From positions 1,984,001-2,048,000 of the forward strand of contig NZ_CP151657.1 in assembly GCF_038405225.1 (NCBI RefSeq): a stretch of DNA of 64,000 bases. Direction: 5' to 3'. The notes beneath the pieces were generated by a model. The model worked only from the letters and a program-made list of their open reading frames with translations, was not told the origin of the DNA and did no database searches. The DNA is from Arthrobacter citreus. Its GTDB lineage: Bacteria > Actinomycetota > Actinomycetes > Actinomycetales > Micrococcaceae. Shown in pieces: positions 10,482 through 24,082 of this stretch (position 1 is its first letter; every line of letters begins with the position of its first letter). Position numbers and translations under genes: made by a program.

Positions 10482-11288
10482 CTAGTTGGCGGGGATCCCC
10501 GAGGGCCAGGGCAGGAGTTTCGGCAACTCCACGCCGTCGGCTGCGGCTTCTGCCCGGAGGCTGCCCAGGTTAGGCGTGCGGCCGGCAAGCCATGCTGCGA
10601 TGTCGGTTGCCATACCGTTCACGGCGATGGTGCTGGACGCGGTTTCTCCCGGGGCGGAGCTGCCCAGCAGCCGGGAGGGCAGGGCGAGCGGCTGCAGCCG
10701 GAGACGGATTCCGGCAGGGACGCGTGCTGCGAGGAAGCTGAACAGGTGTTCGCAAAACTGGGGTGACCAGGTGTCCGCTTCCTCTCCCAGGCCCAGGCCC
10801 AGGTCCGTCAAGTGAATGACCAACTCCCTCCACAGGGCAAGCCCGCCGTCCCGGACAACACCGTTGCGGTAGGAGATCGGGGCGTTCCACCCGGACTCCT
10901 GAAGTCCGTGGAAAGCCTGGAGTGCGCCGTCCAGGGATTCGCTGAGTGCTTCCCGGTGGCGGTCGGCACTGCGGACGGCAGCTTCTTCGATGGCACGGTT
11001 CCTGCCGTCGGCACCGCCGTCGTACAGCTCAATCGTTTCGCCGCGGGATGCGTACTCGAGTTGGCGCGCCATGCCGTCGGCGACACCTGCCACGTGGGCC
11101 AGCACATGCCCGCGGGACCAGCCCGGAAGGCGCGAGGGGGCACGGACGTCGTCGTCCGTCAGTGACGTGATGCGCTCCTGCAGGGCGGCAGCCGCGGCAT
11201 CAAGATTCGCCAGCAGCTGCGACGGAGTGGGGCGGGGCGCCGGTTTGGGCACCGAGGGGGAATCAGCGGATTCAGGGAGACCAGTCAT
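10482..11288 (-). CDS. maleylpyruvate isomerase family mycothiol-dependent enzyme
   Basis: This 268-aa protein has the N-terminal DinB-like four-helix fold of mycothiol-dependent maleylpyruvate isomerases. The segment APSRLPGWSRGHVLAHVAG (about 49-67) is the family hallmark and carries the metal-binding His. A second His is in ELVIHLTDLGLG. Mycothiol is the low-molecular-weight thiol of Actinobacteria, so this supports the phylum assignment. The substrate is unknown; related proteins are numerous and mostly uncharacterised. Confidence 0.85.
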   Translation of the reverse strand: MTGLPESADSPSVPKPAPRPTPSQLLANLDAAAAALQERITSLTDDDVRAPSRLPGWSRGHVLAHVAGVADGMARQLEYASRGETIELYDGGADGRNRAIEEAAVRSADRHREALSESLDGALQAFHGLQESGWNAPISYRNGVVRDGGLALWRELVIHLTDLGLGLGEEADTWSPQFCEHLFSFLAARVPAGIRLRLQPLALPSRLLGSSAPGETASSTIAVNGMATDIAAWLAGRTPNLGSLRAEAAADGVELPKLLPWPSGIPAN

Positions 11289-11366
11289 GGACCCACCCTA
11301 GGGGCACGACTGCGAAATCCGGGGCAGCCGGGATACCGGCGGTGTCGGGGTGTCCGCCGCTGGCCG

Positions 11367-11885
11367 TCACAGGTCATAGCGGTGGCGGATGTGCCGCCGC
11401 GCCGGATCGGCCTGCCAGAACTCGATTTCTCTTGGTTGCAGTGCGTACAGCTGCCATTCGGGGTTGGTGCCGCCGTCGGCGCTGGGCCGTTCCGCCCAGT
11501 CCCGCGCGGAGGCTGACTCGGAGAGCAGGACCACGGTGCCGGCCAGGCGGACCTGCCGGCCCATCTCAGACCAGTAAAAGTTCATGGCCGCACGCGGATT
11601 CTCCGATAGTTCCCTGCCCTTGCGGGAGGTGCGGGCTGTGGCGAAGTGCCAGCCGTCGTCGTCGAGGTCTTTCAGGATGAGCATCCGCGAAGACAGATTC
11701 CCGGCGGCGTCCGCAGTGGCCAGCGAGAAGGCATGCGGCTGGCGGACCCCGGCGGCGAGGGCCTCGTCGAGCCAGGACCGGAACAGGTCGGAGGGATCCG
11801 CCGGAGCCGTAGCGGGATCGAAAGCGGGGAGGTTGTCGGGGAAATCGGGCAGGGCGCGCAGCATCCGCCGGAAGGAGTCGCTCAT
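11367..11885 (-). CDS. pyridoxamine 5'-phosphate oxidase family protein (PdxH-like)
   Basis: This is a flavin-dependent oxidase of the PNPOx split-barrel family, with SSRMLILKDLDDDGWHFAT (FMN phosphate-binding Arg and Lys), NFYWSEMGRQVRLAG and a C-terminal REIEFWQ segment. True PdxH converts PNP/PMP to pyridoxal phosphate. At 172 aa it is shorter than E. coli PdxH (218), missing mainly N-terminal residues, and the terminal RLAP motif reads RHIRHRYDL. It is therefore either a genuine but short PdxH or a PdxH-like paralogue. The start is the ATG before SDSF; an upstream in-frame ATG at 12005 would run into the repeat array and looks non-coding. Confidence 0.75.
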   Translation of the reverse strand: MSDSFRRMLRALPDFPDNLPAFDPATAPADPSDLFRSWLDEALAAGVRQPHAFSLATADAAGNLSSRMLILKDLDDDGWHFATARTSRKGRELSENPRAAMNFYWSEMGRQVRLAGTVVLLSESASARDWAERPSADGGTNPEWQLYALQPREIEFWQADPARRHIRHRYDL

Positions 11886-12005
11886 GGCCCCAGCGTAGCC
11901 GCGGGGATCGCCGTGAGGTATGAGGATCCAGCAGCTGTTGGGGCAAGTCCTAGGTGCCGGGCCGAGGCGGCCGCTGGGCACGTCAGGGCGTTCGGGGCAT
12001 TTCAT

Positions 12006-12221
12006 CGTGCAGATAAGGGGCTTTCAAAGGATCCTTCGTGCAGATAACGGGCCTTCAAAGAATCCTTCGTGCAGATAACGGGCCTTCAAAGAATCCCTCG
12101 TGCAGATAACGGGCCATCAAACAATCCTTCGCGCAGATAACGGGCCCAAAAGCCTCTTTTTGCCCCGGGAAAGCCCTTGATCTGCACTATGGATTGTTTG
12201 AAGCCCCTTGATCTGCACGAG
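12006..12221. repeat. 31-bp tandem repeat array with inverted copies (REP-like)
   Basis: Five direct units start at 12006, 12037, 12068, 12099 and 12130, with an exact period of 31 bp. Each unit begins CGTGCAGATAACGGGCC (unit 5 has CGCGCAGATA) and continues with TTCAAAGAATCCTT or a close variant. Two further units lie inverted at 12172-12221. The last two direct units (12097-12146) pair with them over 50 bp with about a dozen mismatches, including a perfect 11-bp core TCAAACAATCC, around a 25-base loop. The whole would form a long hairpin or cruciform. No spacer sequence separates the units, so it is not a CRISPR array. Confidence 0.9.
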
Positions 12222-12363
12222 AGATGCGAGGAAAGGCTCCCCCACGCACCGGTGGCACTGAAACGCACTAAAACTACTGAATTAATCGCCGCACGGGACC
12301 ACGGAACTCACGGACCCCCACGGAGTCGCTTTTCCCCTGGACAAAACCCGTCCGAACGCAGCA

Positions 12364-12394
12364 GTGCCCCCGCGAAGAATCTCCGCAGGGGCAC
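12364..12394 (-). terminator. possible terminator after argH
   Basis: An inverted repeat GTGCCCCCGCG / CGCAGGGGCAC (one mismatch, 9-base loop) lies about 80 bases beyond the argH stop. There is no T-run, so the assignment is tentative. Confidence 0.4.
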
Positions 12395-12477
12395 CGAGCG
12401 GCGCGCTAGTCAGGGGTTCGGGAACCGGCCGGACCTGAACCGGTTGGGCTAGTCGACTTTCAGCTAACCGGTTTCAG

Positions 12478-13938
<1,461 letters not shown>

Positions 13939-15147
13939 TTACTTACCTTCTGCCAAACGCTGGTCGCGGCCGGAGGCCACCTTGGAGGACATGCCGAACA
14001 GCTCGATGAAGCCGCGCGCCATGGACTGGTCGAAGCTGTCACCGGTGTCGTAGGTGGCCAGGTTGAAGTCATACAGCGAGGAATCGGAGCGGCGTCCGGT
14101 CACCACGGCACGGCCGCTTTCCAGCGTCATGCGGATGTCGCCGGAGACGTACTTCTGGGTGTCATCGATGAAGGCGTCCAGGGACTTCTTCAGCGGGGAG
14201 AACCACTGGCCGTCGTAGACCAGTTCGGTCCAGCGCTGGCCGACGGTCTTCTTGAAGCGGGCCTGCTCGCGTTCCACCGTGACGTTTTCGAGCTCGCGGT
14301 GGGCGGCCATCAGGGCCATGGCACCGGGGGCTTCGTAGATTTCGCGGCTCTTGATGCCCACGAGGCGGTCTTCGACGATGTCGATGCGGCCAATGCCCTG
14401 GGCACCGGCGCGGCGGTTCATTTCCTCGATGGCCTGCAGCGGAGTGACGGGCTTGCCGTCAATGGCAACCGGCACGCCTTCCTTGAAGGTGATGACCACT
14501 TCGTCGGCGGGCAGGCCGGCGGCGGGATCGGAGGTGTACTCGTACACGTCCGGGGTGGGTCCGTTCCAGATGTCTTCCAGGAAGCCGGTCTCCACGGCGC
14601 GTCCCCAGACGTTGGCGTCAATGGAGAACGGGTTCTTCTTGGTGGTGACGATCGGCAGGTTCTTTTCCTCGGCAAAGGCAATGGCCTTGTCGCGGGTCAG
14701 GGCCAGGTCGCGGACCGGAGCGATGCACTTCAGGTCCGGGCCCAGTGTCTGGATGCCGACTTCGAAGCGGACCTGGTCGTTGCCCTTGCCGGTGCAGCCG
14801 TGGGACACGGTGGTGGCACCGAACTGGCGGGCGGCGGCAACCAGGTGCTTGACGATCACCGGACGCGACAGTGCCGAAACCAGCGGGTAGGAATCCATGT
14901 ACAGGCCGTTGGCCTTCAGGGCCGGCATGCAGTACTCCGAGGCGAATTCGTCCCGGGCATCAGCAACGTAGGCCTCGACGGCGCCGCAGGAAAGGGCGCG
15001 CTGGCGGATGGTTTCCAGGGATTCGCCGCCCTGTCCGACGTCGACCGCAACGGCGATCACTTCGGCACCGGTTGCCTCGGCGATCCAGCCGATGGCCACC
15101 GATGTATCAAGGCCACCGGAGTAGGCCAGAACAATGCGTTCGCTCAC
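13939..15147 (-). CDS. argG: argininosuccinate synthase
   Basis: This enzyme joins citrulline and aspartate with ATP to form argininosuccinate. The N-terminal ATP pyrophosphatase P-loop AYSGGLDTS is at about residues 8-16, with the [14 protein letters not shown] motif near 115-130. The GTG start is chosen because AGGAG lies 8 bases upstream, giving 402 aa, the usual length. Upstream in-frame codons back to 15270 do not look coding. It follows argR after a 76-base gap containing a small hairpin, and leads directly into argH. Confidence 0.97.
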   Translation of the reverse strand: MSERIVLAYSGGLDTSVAIGWIAEATGAEVIAVAVDVGQGGESLETIRQRALSCGAVEAYVADARDEFASEYCMPALKANGLYMDSYPLVSALSRPVIVKHLVAAARQFGATTVSHGCTGKGNDQVRFEVGIQTLGPDLKCIAPVRDLALTRDKAIAFAEEKNLPIVTTKKNPFSIDANVWGRAVETGFLEDIWNGPTPDVYEYTSDPAAGLPADEVVITFKEGVPVAIDGKPVTPLQAIEEMNRRAGAQGIGRIDIVEDRLVGIKSREIYEAPGAMALMAAHRELENVTVEREQARFKKTVGQRWTELVYDGQWFSPLKKSLDAFIDDTQKYVSGDIRMTLESGRAVVTGRRSDSSLYDFNLATYDTGDSFDQSMARGFIELFGMSSKVASGRDQRLAEGK

Positions 15148-15170
15148 GAAATTCGCTCCTCTTGCTTGGT

Positions 15171-15188
15171 GCAGCCCCTGCGGGCTGC
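15171..15188 (-). other. small hairpin in argR-argG gap
   Basis: GCAGCCC and its complement around CTGC lie between argR and argG, 23 bases upstream of the argG start. It could modulate readthrough or mRNA stability between the argCJBDFR and argGH parts. I see no T-run after it. Confidence 0.35.
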
Positions 15189-15223
15189 TTGTTGATGAAG
15201 GTAGATGGAAAGTTTGGGGGCAG

Positions 15224-15760
15224 CTACAGGATGCGGCTGTCCGGCGCCTGGCCGTTGGCCGTGGCTTCATCCGCGATGCGCAGGAACCGGGCCGCGACGT
15301 CGGCGCCGCCGTCGGGATCGCGGGTCACCATGAGCACGGTGTCATCACCGGCGATGGTGCCCAAAATCGTTGGCATCACCGAGTGGTCGATGGCCAGGGC
15401 CAGGAAGTTTGCCGCGCCCGGAGGGGTGCGCAGCACCACGATGTTGCCGGAAGCCTCCGCGGTGACCAGCAGTTCCCCGCAGAGCCGGGCCAGCCGGGCG
15501 TCCAGGACTTCCTGGGTGACTCCGGATTTGGGTGCCCGCTCGCCGCCTTCGGAGGGCACCGCGTACACCAGCACCCCTTCCTTGCCGCGCATCCGCACCG
15601 CGCCCAGTTCCACCAGGTCCCGGGACAGGGTGGCCTGGGTGACCTGGACGCCGTCGTCCGCGAGCAGGGCGGCAAGTTCAGCCTGGGACCGGACCGAGGA
15701 TCCGGTCAGGAGGGCCCGGATGCGGGCCTGGCGTGCGGTTTTTGTGGCCGGCATGCTCAT
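15224..15760 (-). CDS. argR: arginine repressor
   Basis: ArgR senses arginine and represses arginine synthesis genes, including its own cluster. The N-terminal winged helix is visible ([23 protein letters not shown], about residues 27-50). The C-terminal arginine-binding oligomerisation domain has the [11 protein letters not shown] motif near 140. The length of 178 aa is normal. It overlaps argF by 4 bp and is the sixth gene of the cluster. A probable operator lies before argC (21184-21212). Confidence 0.96.
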   Translation of the reverse strand: MSMPATKTARQARIRALLTGSSVRSQAELAALLADDGVQVTQATLSRDLVELGAVRMRGKEGVLVYAVPSEGGERAPKSGVTQEVLDARLARLCGELLVTAEASGNIVVLRTPPGAANFLALAIDHSVMPTILGTIAGDDTVLMVTRDPDGGADVAARFLRIADEATANGQAPDSRIL

Positions 15761-16722
15761 GATTTACCCTCCGGAACACCGGTCAGGCCTGAACGGGCCA
15801 TGAGCCACACCATCAGGGCTTTCTGCGCGTGCAGCCGGTTTTCCGCCTCGTCCCAAACCACTGACTGCGGACCGTCAATGACGTCGGCCGAGATTTCGTA
15901 GCCACGGTAGGCCGGCAGGCAGTGGAGCACGACGGCGTCATCCGCGGCGTGTGCCATCGCTGCGGTGTCCACGGCGTAGTCGCGGAAGAGCTCGGAGCGG
16001 GCGGCCTTTTCATCCTCCTGGCCCATGGAGACCCAGGTGTCGGTGGCCACGACGTCGGCTCCGGCCAGCGCCTCTGCCGGATCGGTGGTGATCATCACCG
16101 AACCGCCGGTTTCCTCGGCGCGGGCCGCGGCGGCGTCGACAATCAGCGGATCCGGCAGGTACCCCACCGGCCCGGCCACCCGGACGTGCATGCCGGCGGT
16201 GACCCCGGCCAGCAGGTAGGAGTTGGCCATGTTGTTGGCGCAGTCGCCCAGGTAAGTCAGGGTCAGGCCGGCCAGGGTGCCCTTGTGCTCACGGATGGTC
16301 ATGAGGTCCGCCAGCAGCTGGCACGGGTGATAGTCATCGGAGAGCGCGTTGATCACCGGAACAGCGGAATTCGCCGCCATTTCCTCCAGGCCGGACTGAG
16401 CGTAGGTGCGCCAGACGATGGTCGAGACCATCCGTTCCAGCACCTTGGTGGTGTCAGCCACGCTCTCCTTGTGTCCAAGCTGGGACTCCCCCGCGCCGAT
16501 GATCAGCGGCACGCCGCCCAGATCGGCGACGCCGGCGGCAAAGGAGACCCGGGTGCGGGTGGAGGTCTTGTCGAAGATGACCGCGACCGTCTTGCGGCCG
16601 GTGGATTCACCGGCAAACGGCTGGTACTTGTAGCGGTCCCGCTTCAGCGCGTCGGCAAGGTCCAGCACTTCGGTCTGCTCGGCCTGGGTCAGGTCGGTGT
16701 CGACCAGGAAATGGCGGGTCAT
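15757..16722 (-). CDS. argF: ornithine carbamoyltransferase
   Basis: This enzyme makes citrulline from ornithine and carbamoyl phosphate. The carbamoyl-phosphate motif STRTRVSF (about 54-61), the HPCQ motif (around 131) and the ornithine-loop motif HCLPAYRG near the C-terminus are all present. The length is 321 aa. It overlaps argD by 4 bp upstream and argR by 4 bp downstream, indicating translational coupling. Confidence 0.97.
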   Translation of the reverse strand: MTRHFLVDTDLTQAEQTEVLDLADALKRDRYKYQPFAGESTGRKTVAVIFDKTSTRTRVSFAAGVADLGGVPLIIGAGESQLGHKESVADTTKVLERMVSTIVWRTYAQSGLEEMAANSAVPVINALSDDYHPCQLLADLMTIREHKGTLAGLTLTYLGDCANNMANSYLLAGVTAGMHVRVAGPVGYLPDPLIVDAAAARAEETGGSVMITTDPAEALAGADVVATDTWVSMGQEDEKAARSELFRDYAVDTAAMAHAADDAVVLHCLPAYRGYEISADVIDGPQSVVWDEAENRLHAQKALMVWLMARSGLTGVPEGKS

Positions 16723-18002
16723 GATTTTCCTTCTGTCGTGCCGGCGGACCGGGCGGTGGCCAGGATCCCCGGCAGGGCGTTCACAAATGAATCGGCCTGG
16801 GCGCGGGTGAGGATTAGCGGCGGTGCCAACCGCAGGGTGCGCGGACCGGTGGAATTGATGATGAATCCGGCGTCCAGAGCTGCGGAAACCGCGGCGGGAG
16901 CACTATCTTCAGCCAGGTCGAAGCCGATGAGCAGCCCCTCTCCCCGGACTTCGGCGACGCCGGGAACCGCGGCCAGCGCGGCGCGCAGGTGGGCCCCGGT
17001 GTCCCGGACCTGCTCCAGCAGTCCGGTGGATTCAATGACATGCAGGGTCGCCAGTGACGCGGCGGTCGCCACCGGGTTCCCGCCGAAGGTGGTGCCGTGC
17101 TGGCCCGCGGAGAGCAGCGACGACGCGGTGTCGCCGAAGGTGATCAGCGCACCCACCGGGAAGCCGCCGCCCAGGCCCTTGGCCAGGGTCATGGCGTCGG
17201 GCAGCACGCCCTCGGAGGCAAACCACGCTCCGGTGCGGCCGATGCCGGTCTGGACTTCGTCCACGATCAGCAGCGCACCGGCGGCGGCCGTGATGTCCCG
17301 TGCCGCCTGCAGGTATCCCACAGGAAGCGGACGGACTCCGGCTTCACCCTGGATGGGTTCCACGAAGACAGCGGCAACGGTGTCATCCACTGCGGCCCGC
17401 AGTGCCTCCACATCTCCGAACGGAACGTGCTCGACTCCCCCGGGCAGCGGCTCAAACGGCTGGCGGTAGGCCTTTTTGGCGGTCAGCGCCAGCGCCCCAA
17501 GGGTCCGGCCATGGAAGGCTCCGTCCAGCGCAATGATCCGGGTGCGCTGCACGGCACCCTCGGGGCTGACGGAGCCGGTGTTGCGGCGGGCCAGCTTGAA
17601 CGCTGCCTCATTGGCTTCCGTGCCGGAGTTGGCGAAGAAGACCTTCGACCCCTCCGGCGCGCCGGCAAGCTGCAGCAGCTTCTCCGCCAGGGCCACCTGC
17701 GTGGGGCTGGTGAAGAAGTTGGACACATGGCCCAGGGTGGCCAGCTGGCTGCTGATTACCGAGGTCAGGAAGGGGTGTGCGTGGCCCAGAGCGTTGACGG
17801 CGATGCCGCCGAGCAGGTCCAGGTATTCCCTGCCGTCTGCGTCCCAGACGGTGCAGCCGCTGCCGCGGACCAGGACGCGCTGAGGCGTTCCGAACACTCC
17901 CATCAGGGAGGATCCGTAGCGGCGCAGCCAGTCCGAGGAGGATCCGGTCAGTTCCGCCAGGGCAGTCTCGGCTTCGATGTTCTTGCTCGTAACACTGCTC
18001 AC
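16719..18002 (-). CDS. argD: acetylornithine aminotransferase
   Basis: This PLP-dependent class III aminotransferase produces N-acetylornithine. The PLP-binding lysine is in [15 protein letters not shown], preceded by the [15 protein letters not shown] motif with the conserved Asp. [13 protein letters not shown] (about 125-137) binds the cofactor phosphate. The protein has 427 aa with a GTG start that overlaps the argB stop by 4 bp. It may also serve lysine synthesis (DapC activity), as in related bacteria. Confidence 0.96.
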   Translation of the reverse strand: MSSVTSKNIEAETALAELTGSSSDWLRRYGSSLMGVFGTPQRVLVRGSGCTVWDADGREYLDLLGGIAVNALGHAHPFLTSVISSQLATLGHVSNFFTSPTQVALAEKLLQLAGAPEGSKVFFANSGTEANEAAFKLARRNTGSVSPEGAVQRTRIIALDGAFHGRTLGALALTAKKAYRQPFEPLPGGVEHVPFGDVEALRAAVDDTVAAVFVEPIQGEAGVRPLPVGYLQAARDITAAAGALLIVDEVQTGIGRTGAWFASEGVLPDAMTLAKGLGGGFPVGALITFGDTASSLLSAGQHGTTFGGNPVATAASLATLHVIESTGLLEQVRDTGAHLRAALAAVPGVAEVRGEGLLIGFDLAEDSAPAAVSAALDAGFIINSTGPRTLRLAPPLILTRAQADSFVNALPGILATARSAGTTEGKS

Positions 18003-18922
18003 TGCTTCTCCTCCGGAATAACCTGGGTGCCGATGCCGGCGGTGGTGAAGACCTCCAGCAGCATGGAGTGGGCCATCCGGCCGTCCACGACGGCGGCGCG
18101 GTCCACTCCGCCGTCAACCGCTGCCAGGCAGGCGCGCATCTTGGGAATCATGCCTGCTTCCAGCGACGGCAGCATCTCGCGCAGTTCCCCGGCGGTGAGC
18201 GAGGAAATCAGGGAGGACTTGTCCGCCCAGTCCGCGTACAGGCCCTCCACGTCGGTGAGCACCACCAGCCGGGATGCGCCCAGGGCGACGGCGAGGGCTG
18301 CCGCTGCGGTGTCCGCGTTGACGTTGAGCACCTGGCCGGTGGGGGCGCCGTCGTCGTCCACTTCCGGAGCCACTGTGGAGATGACCGGAATCCGGCCGGC
18401 CTCGAGGAGGTCCACGATGGCGCCGGGGTTCACGCCGGTGACTTCGCCGACCAGCCCGAGGTCGACTTCTTCGCCGTCCACCACCGCGCCGATGCGTTCG
18501 GCCCGCAGCAGCGCGCCGTCTTCCCCGGAGAGTCCGACGGCGTAGGGGCCGTGGGCGTTGATCATGCCGACCAGTTCGCGGCCCACTTGGCCGGTGAGGA
18601 CCATGCGGACGGCGTCCATGGCCTCGGGCGTGGTGACGCGCAGGCCGCCCTTGAACTCGGACTTGATGCCCAGCCGGTCAAGCAGGGCACTGATCTGCGG
18701 GCCCCCGCCGTGCACCACCACGGGATGGACGCCCACGTGGTGCAGGAAGACGATGTCCTCGGCGAAGGCCTGGCGCAGTTCGTCGTTGACCATGGCGTTG
18801 CCGCCGTACTTGATGACCATGATGGAACCGGCGAACCGCTGGATCCACGGCAGCGCCTCGATGAGGGTGGCGGCCTTGTCCTGGGCGGCCAGCTGTTCCT
18901 TGGCTTCTGTGGGTGTGCTCAT
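17999..18922 (-). CDS. argB: acetylglutamate kinase
   Basis: This enzyme phosphorylates N-acetylglutamate, commonly the feedback-controlled step of arginine synthesis. Typical features are [15 protein letters not shown] (phosphate-binding Lys, about 30-44), [17 protein letters not shown] (about 61-77) and the late [18 protein letters not shown] segment. At 307 aa with an extended N-terminus it resembles arginine-sensitive kinases. It starts 11 bases after the argJ stop. Confidence 0.96.
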   Translation of the reverse strand: MSTPTEAKEQLAAQDKAATLIEALPWIQRFAGSIMVIKYGGNAMVNDELRQAFAEDIVFLHHVGVHPVVVHGGGPQISALLDRLGIKSEFKGGLRVTTPEAMDAVRMVLTGQVGRELVGMINAHGPYAVGLSGEDGALLRAERIGAVVDGEEVDLGLVGEVTGVNPGAIVDLLEAGRIPVISTVAPEVDDDGAPTGQVLNVNADTAAAALAVALGASRLVVLTDVEGLYADWADKSSLISSLTAGELREMLPSLEAGMIPKMRACLAAVDGGVDRAAVVDGRMAHSMLLEVFTTAGIGTQVIPEEKQ

Positions 18923-18933
18923 GATGTCCCCGG

Positions 18934-20132
18934 TTAGCTGCTGTACGCAGAGTTTTCGTGGACGTAGTCCGTGGTCAGGTCATTGGTCCAGATGGTGGCG
19001 CTTTCAGTGCCGGCGTTCAGGTCAATTTCCACCGTAACCCTGCGGCCGGTGAGGTCCACCAGGTCGCGGGAATCACCGATGCCGCCGTTGCGGCACACCT
19101 GCACGCCGTTGATGGTGACGTGCAGCTGGTCCGGCTCAAAGGCGGCGTCGGTGGTGCCGACGGCCGACAGCACCCGGCCCCAGTTGGGATCGTTGCCGAA
19201 GATGGCGGTCTTGAACAGGTTGGAGCGGGTGACGGCGCGGGATGCGGTTTCGGCGTCGGCCACCGTGGCGGCATTCACCGTGGTGACGGCGATGTCGTGG
19301 CTCGCGCCCTCGGCGTCGGTGATCAGCTGCTGGGCCAGCGAGTGGCAGACCTCGGTGAGGCCGGCGGTGAATTCGTCCGGCTCCGGAACGGTTTCGGACG
19401 CGCCGGAGGCCAGAAGGACCACGGTGTCGTTGGTGGACATGCAGCCGTCCGAGTCGGTGCGGTCAAAGGTGACGGCGGTGGCGGCGCGCAGGGCGGCATC
19501 CAGCTCCGCGGCGGGCAGCTGCGCATCGGTGGTCAGGACCACGAGCATCGTGGCCAGGCCGGGTGCCAGCATGCCGGCGCCTTTGGCCATCCCGCCGATG
19601 GTGTAACCGCTGCCGGTGAAGACTGCCTGCTTGGATACGGTGTCCGTGGTCATGATGGCCTCGGCCGCGGAGGCGCCGCCGTCGGCCGCCAGCGCCTGCG
19701 CCGCAGCTGCGACGCCGGGGAGGATCTTGTCCATGGGCAGCTGCTCGCCGATCAGTCCGGTGGAGCAGACCACGACGTCGGAGGCCGAGAGGCCCAGGAC
19801 CTCAGCGGTTTTTTCGGCGGTGGCGTGCGTGTTCTGGAAGCCCTGCGGTCCGGTGCAGGCGTTGGCGCCGCCGGAGTTGAGGATCACGGCATCGGCGCGT
19901 CCGTCGGAGATGACCTGGCGGGACCAGTGAACGGGTGCGGCGGCAACCCGGTTGCGGGTGAAGACGGCGGCGGCGGCCTTGGACGGTCCGTCGTTGACCA
20001 CCAGCGCCATGTCGCGTCCGCCGGAGAGCTTCAGGCCGGCGGTGATGCCTGCGGCGCGGAATCCGGCCGGGGCGGTGATGCCGGTGCCGGTTGACGTGTT
20101 TGCCGGTGCCGTGCTGTTTTCGGTGGTGCTCA

Positions 20133-20133
<1 letters not shown>
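18934..20133 (-). CDS. argJ: bifunctional ornithine acetyltransferase / N-acetylglutamate synthase
   Basis: ArgJ recycles the acetyl group from N-acetylornithine to glutamate. The precursor self-cleaves before the Thr of the ATML motif, visible in [14 protein letters not shown]; the new N-terminal Thr is the nucleophile. Other family blocks include [10 protein letters not shown] and [10 protein letters not shown]. The ATG at 20133 gives 399 aa and overlaps the argC stop by one base (TAATG). No separate argA is seen in this window, which fits the cyclic pathway. Confidence 0.96.
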
Positions 20134-21173
<1,040 letters not shown>

Positions 21174-21183
21174 CTACAGCAGT

Positions 21184-21212
21184 TTTATGCATGGACCTTC
21201 ATAATTATGCAT
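21184..21212 (-). promoter_or_regulatory. probable ArgR operator upstream of argC
   Basis: An AT-rich patch in an otherwise GC-rich region contains two related sites: TTATGCAT (about 21185-21192) and the near-palindrome TTCATAATTATGCAT (21198-21212). The second resembles ARG boxes of the TGAATAATTATTCA type. Its place just before argC, the first arg gene, and the presence of argR in the cluster support repression by ArgR with arginine. Confidence 0.65.
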
Positions 21213-21331
21213 AGATGACGCGGGCCCGTTTTTGGCGGCGGCGGGGCACCGGACGGTGAAGCCCGTGCACCCGGGCGCGTGCTGCCCTACGATGGCAGCG
21301 ACACCGATGCCTGCAACAGAAGAGACAGTCC

Positions 21332-22300
<969 letters not shown>

Positions 22301-22426
22301 GCACGGCTGTCAATAGGTAAGCGGCATTCCGCATGCGTATTGGCCGCGTAGTTGCTACCTACGAACTATCTGGCCGCAACCTGTCTACTGGTCCCGATTC
22401 CCGTCGGTCCGTTAGAAGGTCTCGAA

Positions 22427-24082
22427 ATGCCCGCCTGCCCCCGCTCAGCCCCGCGTTCGCTCCCCCATTCACTGCTGCCCCATGCCCTGCCGCCCCGCTC
22501 ACTGCCGGGAGGTAGTGCAGGACCCCACCCTGCCCGCCATCGGGCGGACCCTCATCGGGTGCGGGTGGCCCTGATTACCGAGGGAACCTACCCCATCGTC
22601 ACCGGAGGGGTCAGCACCTGGTGCGACCAGCTGCTGAACGGCCTGCCCGACCACACCTTTGATGTTGTGGCATTGACCGGAAGCGGGGTCGGCAAGGCGG
22701 TCTGGGATATGCCTCCGAATGTCCGCGCTGTCCGCATGATCCCGGTATGGGGACCCGTTGCGTCTCCGCTCCGTCCCGGGCCGCGGCGCCGTGCGTGGAT
22801 TGACTCCACACAGGACGCCCTCGCTGAACTTTGGGATGCCGCACTGGGTCCTGATGATGCGCGTCCCGTGGAACGGACCACCGGCGCCCTGAAGCAGCTC
22901 ACCGGCATCAGCGACCGGATCGGACTTGCCCACTCACTGGCGGCCCGGGGATCCGTTGCCCCAATCCTCAGCGCGTGGGCACGCCACTGCCTGGCCCCGG
23001 GTGAGGCCCCTATGTCCGTCGCTGACGCCGTCATGGCGGCCGGAATTGTGGACCGCGCCCTGGCCCTCATCGATCATCAGCTGGGCGAGGTGGATGTCAT
23101 CCATGCCTCGAGCAACGGCCCCTCCTCCCTGCTGGCGCTCGCGCATTCATGGCGGAACGGCACCCCGATCCTGCTGACGGAGCACGGGGTGTACCTCCGC
23201 GAGCGCTATCTCGCCCTGCACGGCGCAAATCTCTCCTGGCCGGTGCGGCGCACCGTGACCGCCTTCCTGCGCAGACTCTGCCAGGTTGTTCATGTGCATG
23301 CCCATCTGGTTCTCCCCGTGAATCAGTTCAATGCGCGGTGGGAACGCAGGCTGGGGGCCCTTCCGGTCAGGATCCAGACCATTTCCAACGGTGTTGATCC
23401 CGCAAAGTTTCCGCCCGTCACCAGCGAACCCGCGGTTCCGACCATCAGTTTTGTGGGACGGATTGATCCGCTCAAGGATCTGGAGACTCTTCTCTCTGCC
23501 TTCGCCCTGGTTCGGGAGCGGGTGCCGGCCGCCCAGTTGCGCATCTTTGGTCCCACTCCGGTGGAGAACGAGGGATATAAGGCCATGCTGGTGGCTCTTG
23601 CCCGGACGCTTGGCATCACTGATGCAGTGTTTTGGGAGGGCCCCAGCAAGGGCAGCCGTCCTGCCATCGAGGCCGGACATGTGGTGGCCCTGTCCAGCGT
23701 TTCGGAGGGACTGCCCTTCACCGTGATTGAAGCCATGATGTGCGGCCGGGCCACGGTCAACACCGACGTCGGAGGTGTCTCGGAATGCCTCGACGAGCAC
23801 CAGACAACGGGGCTCCTGGTCGCCGCCCGGGATCACGTGGCTTTTGCTGACGCCTGTGTCACGCTGTTGTGCAACGATGAGCTGCGGGCCTCCATGGGCG
23901 CCGCTGCAAGACGGCGGGCGCTGGCCGAATTCACCCTGGAGCGGTGCCTTGCCCAGTACCGGGAGGCATACGCCGCAGCCTATTCCCGTCGGCCCTTCGA
24001 GCCGGTGCCACGCCATGCCGCCCGTCTGACCGAAGCAGCATCCGCGGGTGCCGGCACCTCCGGGCTGGAGCTGTCAGCATGA
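22427..24082 (+). CDS. PelF-like glycosyltransferase (GT4)
   Basis: This cytoplasmic GT-B glycosyltransferase resembles PelF, which polymerises the Pel exopolysaccharide from UDP-sugars. The diagnostic N-terminal block RVALITEGTYPIVTGGVS starts at about residue 46, followed after a DUF3492-like middle region by the GT4 core: NGVDP, VGRIDPLKDLETLLSAF, and the C-terminal PAIEAGHVVALSSVSEGLPFTVIEAM with the conserved Glu-x7-Glu region. The ATG at 22427 has AGAAGG 7 bases upstream and gives 551 aa; GTG at 22559 would remove a weakly conserved 44-residue leader. The stop overlaps the next gene (ATGA), so the four-gene set is an operon. Confidence 0.85.
   Translation: MPACPRSAPRSLPHSLLPHALPPRSLPGGSAGPHPARHRADPHRVRVALITEGTYPIVTGGVSTWCDQLLNGLPDHTFDVVALTGSGVGKAVWDMPPNVRAVRMIPVWGPVASPLRPGPRRRAWIDSTQDALAELWDAALGPDDARPVERTTGALKQLTGISDRIGLAHSLAARGSVAPILSAWARHCLAPGEAPMSVADAVMAAGIVDRALALIDHQLGEVDVIHASSNGPSSLLALAHSWRNGTPILLTEHGVYLRERYLALHGANLSWPVRRTVTAFLRRLCQVVHVHAHLVLPVNQFNARWERRLGALPVRIQTISNGVDPAKFPPVTSEPAVPTISFVGRIDPLKDLETLLSAFALVRERVPAAQLRIFGPTPVENEGYKAMLVALARTLGITDAVFWEGPSKGSRPAIEAGHVVALSSVSEGLPFTVIEAMMCGRATVNTDVGGVSECLDEHQTTGLLVAARDHVAFADACVTLLCNDELRASMGAAARRRALAEFTLERCLAQYREAYAAAYSRRPFEPVPRHAARLTEAASAGAGTSGLELSA

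Larger units (their letters stand above)
11886..12477. other. 592-bp intergenic region carrying a repeat array
   Basis: There is no plausible gene between the PdxH-like gene and argH. The left 120 bp is ordinary sequence. Positions 12006-12221 hold the 31-bp repeat array described separately. The remaining 256 bp before the argH stop contains one hairpin (12364-12394) and a pair of AACCGGTT palindromes near 12440-12470. Confidence 0.7.

Noticed and set aside
11886-12005. N-terminal extension of the PdxH-like protein to an upstream ATG.
   Set aside because: The extension reaches the repeat array and reads as Cys/Pro/Arg-rich sequence without family similarity; ATG 11885 is the better start.
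12006-12160. CRISPR array.
   Set aside because: The entire 31-bp period is repeated with no unique spacers, part of the array is inverted, and there are no cas genes in the window.
22352-22426. Longer start of the PelF-like protein at 22352.
   Set aside because: No ribosome-binding site precedes it, whereas AGAAGG lies 7 bases before ATG 22427; the extra residues are not conserved in PelF-type enzymes.
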